From NCBI GenBank assembly GCA_963697345.1, contig CAVONS010000010.1, forward strand, positions 62,001-126,000: a stretch of DNA of 64,000 bases. The letters are read 5' to 3'. This document shows, piece by piece, positions 61,459-64,000 of the stretch. The stretch comes from Prado023 sp963697345. Lineage in GTDB: Bacteria > Actinomycetota > Actinomycetes > S36-B12 > CAIYMF01. A program made the translations under genes and the position numbers. How positions within the stretch are numbered: the stretch's first letter is position 1; each line of letters starts with the position of its first letter. The notes beneath the pieces are model-generated. The model worked only from the letters and a program-made list of their open reading frames with translations, searched no databases and was not told where the DNA came from.

Positions 61459-61589
61459 CGATCCTCCTCGTGCGAGCGCACACGAAGTGCCCACCCCGCG
61501 TCACCGATTGGTTGCTGAGGGAGTCTAGTCAACGGTGGGCGAGCAGCGTGGGAGCCGGGTGCCCCGGGTGTGCCGGGACGCGCCATCAA

Positions 61590-61666
61590 TGGGGTGAGTG
61601 ACGGGACTTGAACCCGCGACCGCCTGGACCACAACCAGGAGCTCTACCAGCTGAGCTACACCCACC
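61590..61666 (-). tRNA. tRNA-His (GTG)
   Basis: 77 nt including the G at -1 (opposite C73) and an encoded CCA. The anticodon loop TTGTGGT gives GTG. A TACACT -10-like hexamer (61702-61707, minus strand) lies upstream. Between it and the tRNA is a 7-bp inverted repeat, CCACGCA/TGCGTGG (61671-61691), that would form a hairpin in the precursor. Confidence 0.94.
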
Positions 61667-61713
61667 ATGCCCACGCAGGATCGCTGCGTGGATGCCTGAG
61701 AAGTGTACCGGAC

Positions 61714-62361
61714 TCAGGAGGTCACTTCGGACGACGAAGTGCCTGCCCCGTGGTCCACCACGTGGTTCGCCGCAGCGGTGCGCGCCTCGTCCGTGGAGGG
61801 CCCGGGGGCCGCGACGAACAGGGTGTCGCGGTAGTAGCGAAGTTCGGCGATCGACTCCCGGATGTCTGCCAGGGCTCGGTGCCCGCCTGTCTTCTCCGGC
61901 GAGTTGAAGTAGCTGCGCGGGTACCAGCGCCGGGCGAGCTCCTTGATCGTCGAGACGTCGACCAGCCGATAGTGCAGGTACTGGTCGAGCTCGGGCAGGT
62001 AGCGGGCGAGGAAGCCGCGGTCGACATACACGCTGGATCCCGCCAGCGGTGCCCGGCGGGCCTCCGCCACGTGTCCCTGGACGTAGGCGAGAACGGCGTC
62101 GCCGGCCTCGGCGAGGGCCACCCCCCCGGGGATGTCCTCGAGCAGTCCGGACTGGGTGTGCATGGTGACCACGATGTCCTCCATCCCGTCGAGGATGGAC
62201 AGGTCCGGCGGGCGCACCACGATCGAGATCCCCTCGTCGAGCTCATGGAGCTCGGCGTCGGTGACGATGGCGGCGATCTCGACGATCTGGTCGGTGGCCG
62301 GGTCCAGGCCCGTCATCTCGAGGTCGATCCAGACGAGGCGATCCGTGCGTGCGTCAGTCAC
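61714..62361 (-). CDS. orn: Oligoribonuclease
   Basis: 215 residues. DEDDh 3'-5' exonuclease that degrades 2-5 nt RNAs and pGpG. The first acidic pair is Asp13/Glu15 in WIDLEMTGL, and the catalytic His is in KTGGHRALADI. A C-terminal extension of about 30 residues beyond the domain is Ala/Ser-rich. It precedes tRNA-His on the same strand. Confidence 0.95.
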   Translation of the reverse strand: MTDARTDRLVWIDLEMTGLDPATDQIVEIAAIVTDAELHELDEGISIVVRPPDLSILDGMEDIVVTMHTQSGLLEDIPGGVALAEAGDAVLAYVQGHVAEARRAPLAGSSVYVDRGFLARYLPELDQYLHYRLVDVSTIKELARRWYPRSYFNSPEKTGGHRALADIRESIAELRYYRDTLFVAAPGPSTDEARTAAANHVVDHGAGTSSSEVTS

Positions 62362-62371
62362 GACGTGCAGC

Positions 62372-62860
62372 CTACGGCCTCACTGCGCCCTCGTCGGCCC
62401 ACCAGCGCACGAGGTCGGACCCGGTCACGATTCCCACCAGGCGGCCCAGGTCGTCCAGGACGGGTACGGCCTCCGCCGAGTAGCGGGCCATGAGGCGTGC
62501 CACGTCGGCCAGCGGTGCGGTGTGCAGGACTGAGCGGGCCGGAGCGCGGGACAGCAGCTCGCCGACGTCGCGATTGCGCATGCGGTCCTCGGACACCGGG
62601 ATGTCGGTGAGGATCATGCGGTCGGAGATGATGCCCAGGCATCGTCCGTCGTCGACGGCAGCCAGGTGGCGCAGGCCGGACACGCTGAGCAGCTGCCACG
62701 CATCCCAGAGGGTCTCGGAGACGTCGATCGTGAGCACTGGGCGGGACATCGCCTGGCTGACCACCGCGCGGGCCCACTCGGCTCCGCGCCGTCGTGCCGC
62801 CATCTCGGTGTGCGTGGACGGTGCGGGAAGAGTGGTCCCGTCCGATCGGGCCTTGTCCAT
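62372..62860 (-). CDS. CBS-pair domain protein
   Basis: 162 residues consisting of two CBS motifs: about 35-90 (AMSRPVLTIDVSETLWDAWQLL...GIISDRMIL) and 97-155 (RSVLHTAPLADVARLMARYSAEAVPVLDD...GIVTGSDLVRWW). No other domain is present, so it is probably an adenine-nucleotide sensor or a regulatory subunit. The ATG at 62860 follows a strong GGGAGGTGA. 10 bp upstream of orn in the same direction. Confidence 0.88.
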   Translation of the reverse strand: MDKARSDGTTLPAPSTHTEMAARRRGAEWARAVVSQAMSRPVLTIDVSETLWDAWQLLSVSGLRHLAAVDDGRCLGIISDRMILTDIPVSEDRMRNRDVGELLSRAPARSVLHTAPLADVARLMARYSAEAVPVLDDLGRLVGIVTGSDLVRWWADEGAVRP

Positions 62861-62999
62861 GCATCACCTCCCACTCGCTGCGTCTGCGCTCAAGCATCGC
62901 CTACCACAGAGGGTCACTCGCAGGGGCAGGAGGCCCCGACGTGTGGGACCTAAGTCACGACGATGCCGCGGCGATCGGGTGGTGAAGGGCGCGGCGCGC

Positions 63000-64000
63000 T
63001 CAGCCGGGTGGGGGTTCGGCGTGATCTGCGGCGCCGGCCAGGTGCTGGGCGACGTCGCCCAGGGCGTAGATGCCGACTGGGGCCCGTGCCCCGGTGCCCG
63101 CACGTTGCCATGGGCGTGGGCCGGCCAGAGGACGCAGGTTCACGTGCCGGGCGTCGAGCCGGGCCAGATGCGCGTGCAGGTCGTCGGCGTGGGTGGCGAG
63201 GTCGGTCGGCGCGCCGCTCCACAGGTTGGCGGCCAGCACCGACAGGCGCGGGAAGGCGCGGTACTCGCGCGCGGCATTGTCCGGCGTGTACTCGGTCCAC
63301 AGCTGTCCCTGGCCACCCAGGACCCGGCCACGGGATCCGGATCGGGCTGCCGGCGGTGTCCACGCGGCGACATCGGCGAGGGTCAGTGGTGCCCCGATGG
63401 ACAGCGGTTCATCGGGACCGCTGTCCTCGGCGTAGTCGAAGTACGTGGGGACCACCGGGGCCATGACCACGTCGTGCCCCGCGCGTGCAGCCCGCAGGCC
63501 GAGGTCCACGGAGCGCCACGTCATCACGATGGTCTGGTGGGGGAGCCCACCAGCGACGTACGCGTCGTCCCAGGCGATCGGCGTCCGGCCGAGGTCCAGC
63601 ACGCTCTGGGCCAGCTGGGCGTTCACGACTGCGCGCAGGCCCTCGACGCCGCCGTGTCGTTCTGCGAACCGGCGGATCTCGTCGGATTCGCGCCACATCG
63701 TCAGGTCGGCCTCGTCGCCCCCGATGTGCAGGTAGGGGGAGTCGATGGCGTCGGCCACCTCGCCGAGCAGGGTGGCCACGATGCTCATCGCGTGCGGTAG
63801 TGGCGAGATGGTGCGGCCCAGCAGACCCCACCGGGGGTCGACGTGCTGTGGGGGGCAGCCGGGGACCCCGAGTTCGGGGATCGCAGCGAGCAGCGCGCTG
63901 GCGTGGCCCGGGAGGTCCACCTCGGGCACGATCGTGACACCGCACCGGGCCGCGTGGGCGGTGATCTCGCGCAGATCGGCGGTCGTGTAGAGGCCCCCGT
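63000..64000 (-). CDS. Beta-N-acetylhexosaminidase, glycoside hydrolase family 20 (5' end outside window)
   Basis: The last 333 or so residues of a GH20 enzyme; the frame is open to the window end. Upstream of the GTG at 63929 it reads CGVTIVPEVDLPGH, a core strand of the family, so that GTG is not the start. The catalytic pair is in LHIGGDEADL (Asp-Glu). TPIAWDDAYVAGG and GGQGQLWTEYT line the substrate pocket. It removes terminal GlcNAc or GalNAc, possibly together with the GH18 enzyme encoded farther upstream. Signal peptide not visible because of truncation. Confidence 0.88.
   Translation of the reverse strand, partial: GGLYTTADLREITAHAARCGVTIVPEVDLPGHASALLAAIPELGVPGCPPQHVDPRWGLLGRTISPLPHAMSIVATLLGEVADAIDSPYLHIGGDEADLTMWRESDEIRRFAERHGGVEGLRAVVNAQLAQSVLDLGRTPIAWDDAYVAGGLPHQTIVMTWRSVDLGLRAARAGHDVVMAPVVPTYFDYAEDSGPDEPLSIGAPLTLADVAAWTPPAARSGSRGRVLGGQGQLWTEYTPDNAAREYRAFPRLSVLAANLWSGAPTDLATHADDLHAHLARLDARHVNLRPLAGPRPWQRAGTGARAPVGIYALGDVAQHLAGAADHAEPPPG

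Overview
The window is high-GC chromosomal backbone from an actinobacterium of the class Actinomycetes. The evidence is the set of lineage-typical small proteins (BldC, a WhiB3/WhiD-like WhiB, and the DUF3073, DUF3039, DUF3618, DUF2505 and DUF6912 families), GTG starts, many 4-base gene overlaps, apparent leaderless genes, and the orders purS-purQ-purL...purF-purM-DUF3073-bldC and prfB-ftsE-ftsX-LytM-smpB-ssrA. I cannot name the genus from sequence alone.

Layout. 1-9,919: end of a CBS/CorC-type membrane protein, trpS, a 2H-phosphoesterase/GNAT fusion, a spermidine-synthase-like protein, trxA behind a SigR-type promoter, an ECF sigma factor with a DUF4349 membrane partner, pgm, and an LCP cell-wall ligase. 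9,975-19,309: purine biosynthesis (purS, Q, L, then F, M) interrupted by three unrelated genes (YdeI/OmdA-like, AbiEi/DUF559-like, SCP_3), whose junctions all carry one family of GCTTCC/GGAAGC palindromes; then DUF3073 and bldC. 19,363-22,640: a MATE transporter, a complete IS256-family element with an 8-bp target duplication, and a Glu-Asp-Phe tRNA operon. 22,849-31,739: a lipid-related group (WS/DGAT acyltransferase, patatin, two START-like proteins) and the 1609-residue NAD-glutamate dehydrogenase.

31,773-38,361: prfB, a sulfotransferase, the ftsEX division module with its LytM hydrolase, smpB and tmRNA; the 3' end of ssrA and its terminator are duplicated in tandem. 38,372-50,110: two secreted or exported-type proteins, a zincin, a eukaryote-like tandem phosphofructokinase translationally coupled to an ABM protein and an amidase, PEP carboxykinase, ornithine carbamoyltransferase, the WhiB protein, DUF3039 and a secreted GH18 protein. 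50,177-64,000: class V aminotransferase/DUF2017/clpS/murI on the minus strand, diverging from MBL/rph/rdgB on the plus strand; then tRNA-Leu, bcp, DUF3618, a split ThrE exporter, tRNA-Lys, lysS, a mucin-like lipoprotein, tRNA-His, orn, a CBS-pair protein and a truncated GH20 hexosaminidase.

Most of the window is housekeeping: nucleotide synthesis, central carbon flux (pgm, pfk, pckG, gdh), translation and ribosome rescue, and cell-wall turnover. I see no phage, CRISPR or clear defence island. The least ordinary items are the tandem PFK operon, the purine-operon island with its palindrome family, the cysteine-rich PurS tail, the 2H-GNAT fusion, the ssrA 3' duplication, and the repeat cluster beside tRNA-Leu.
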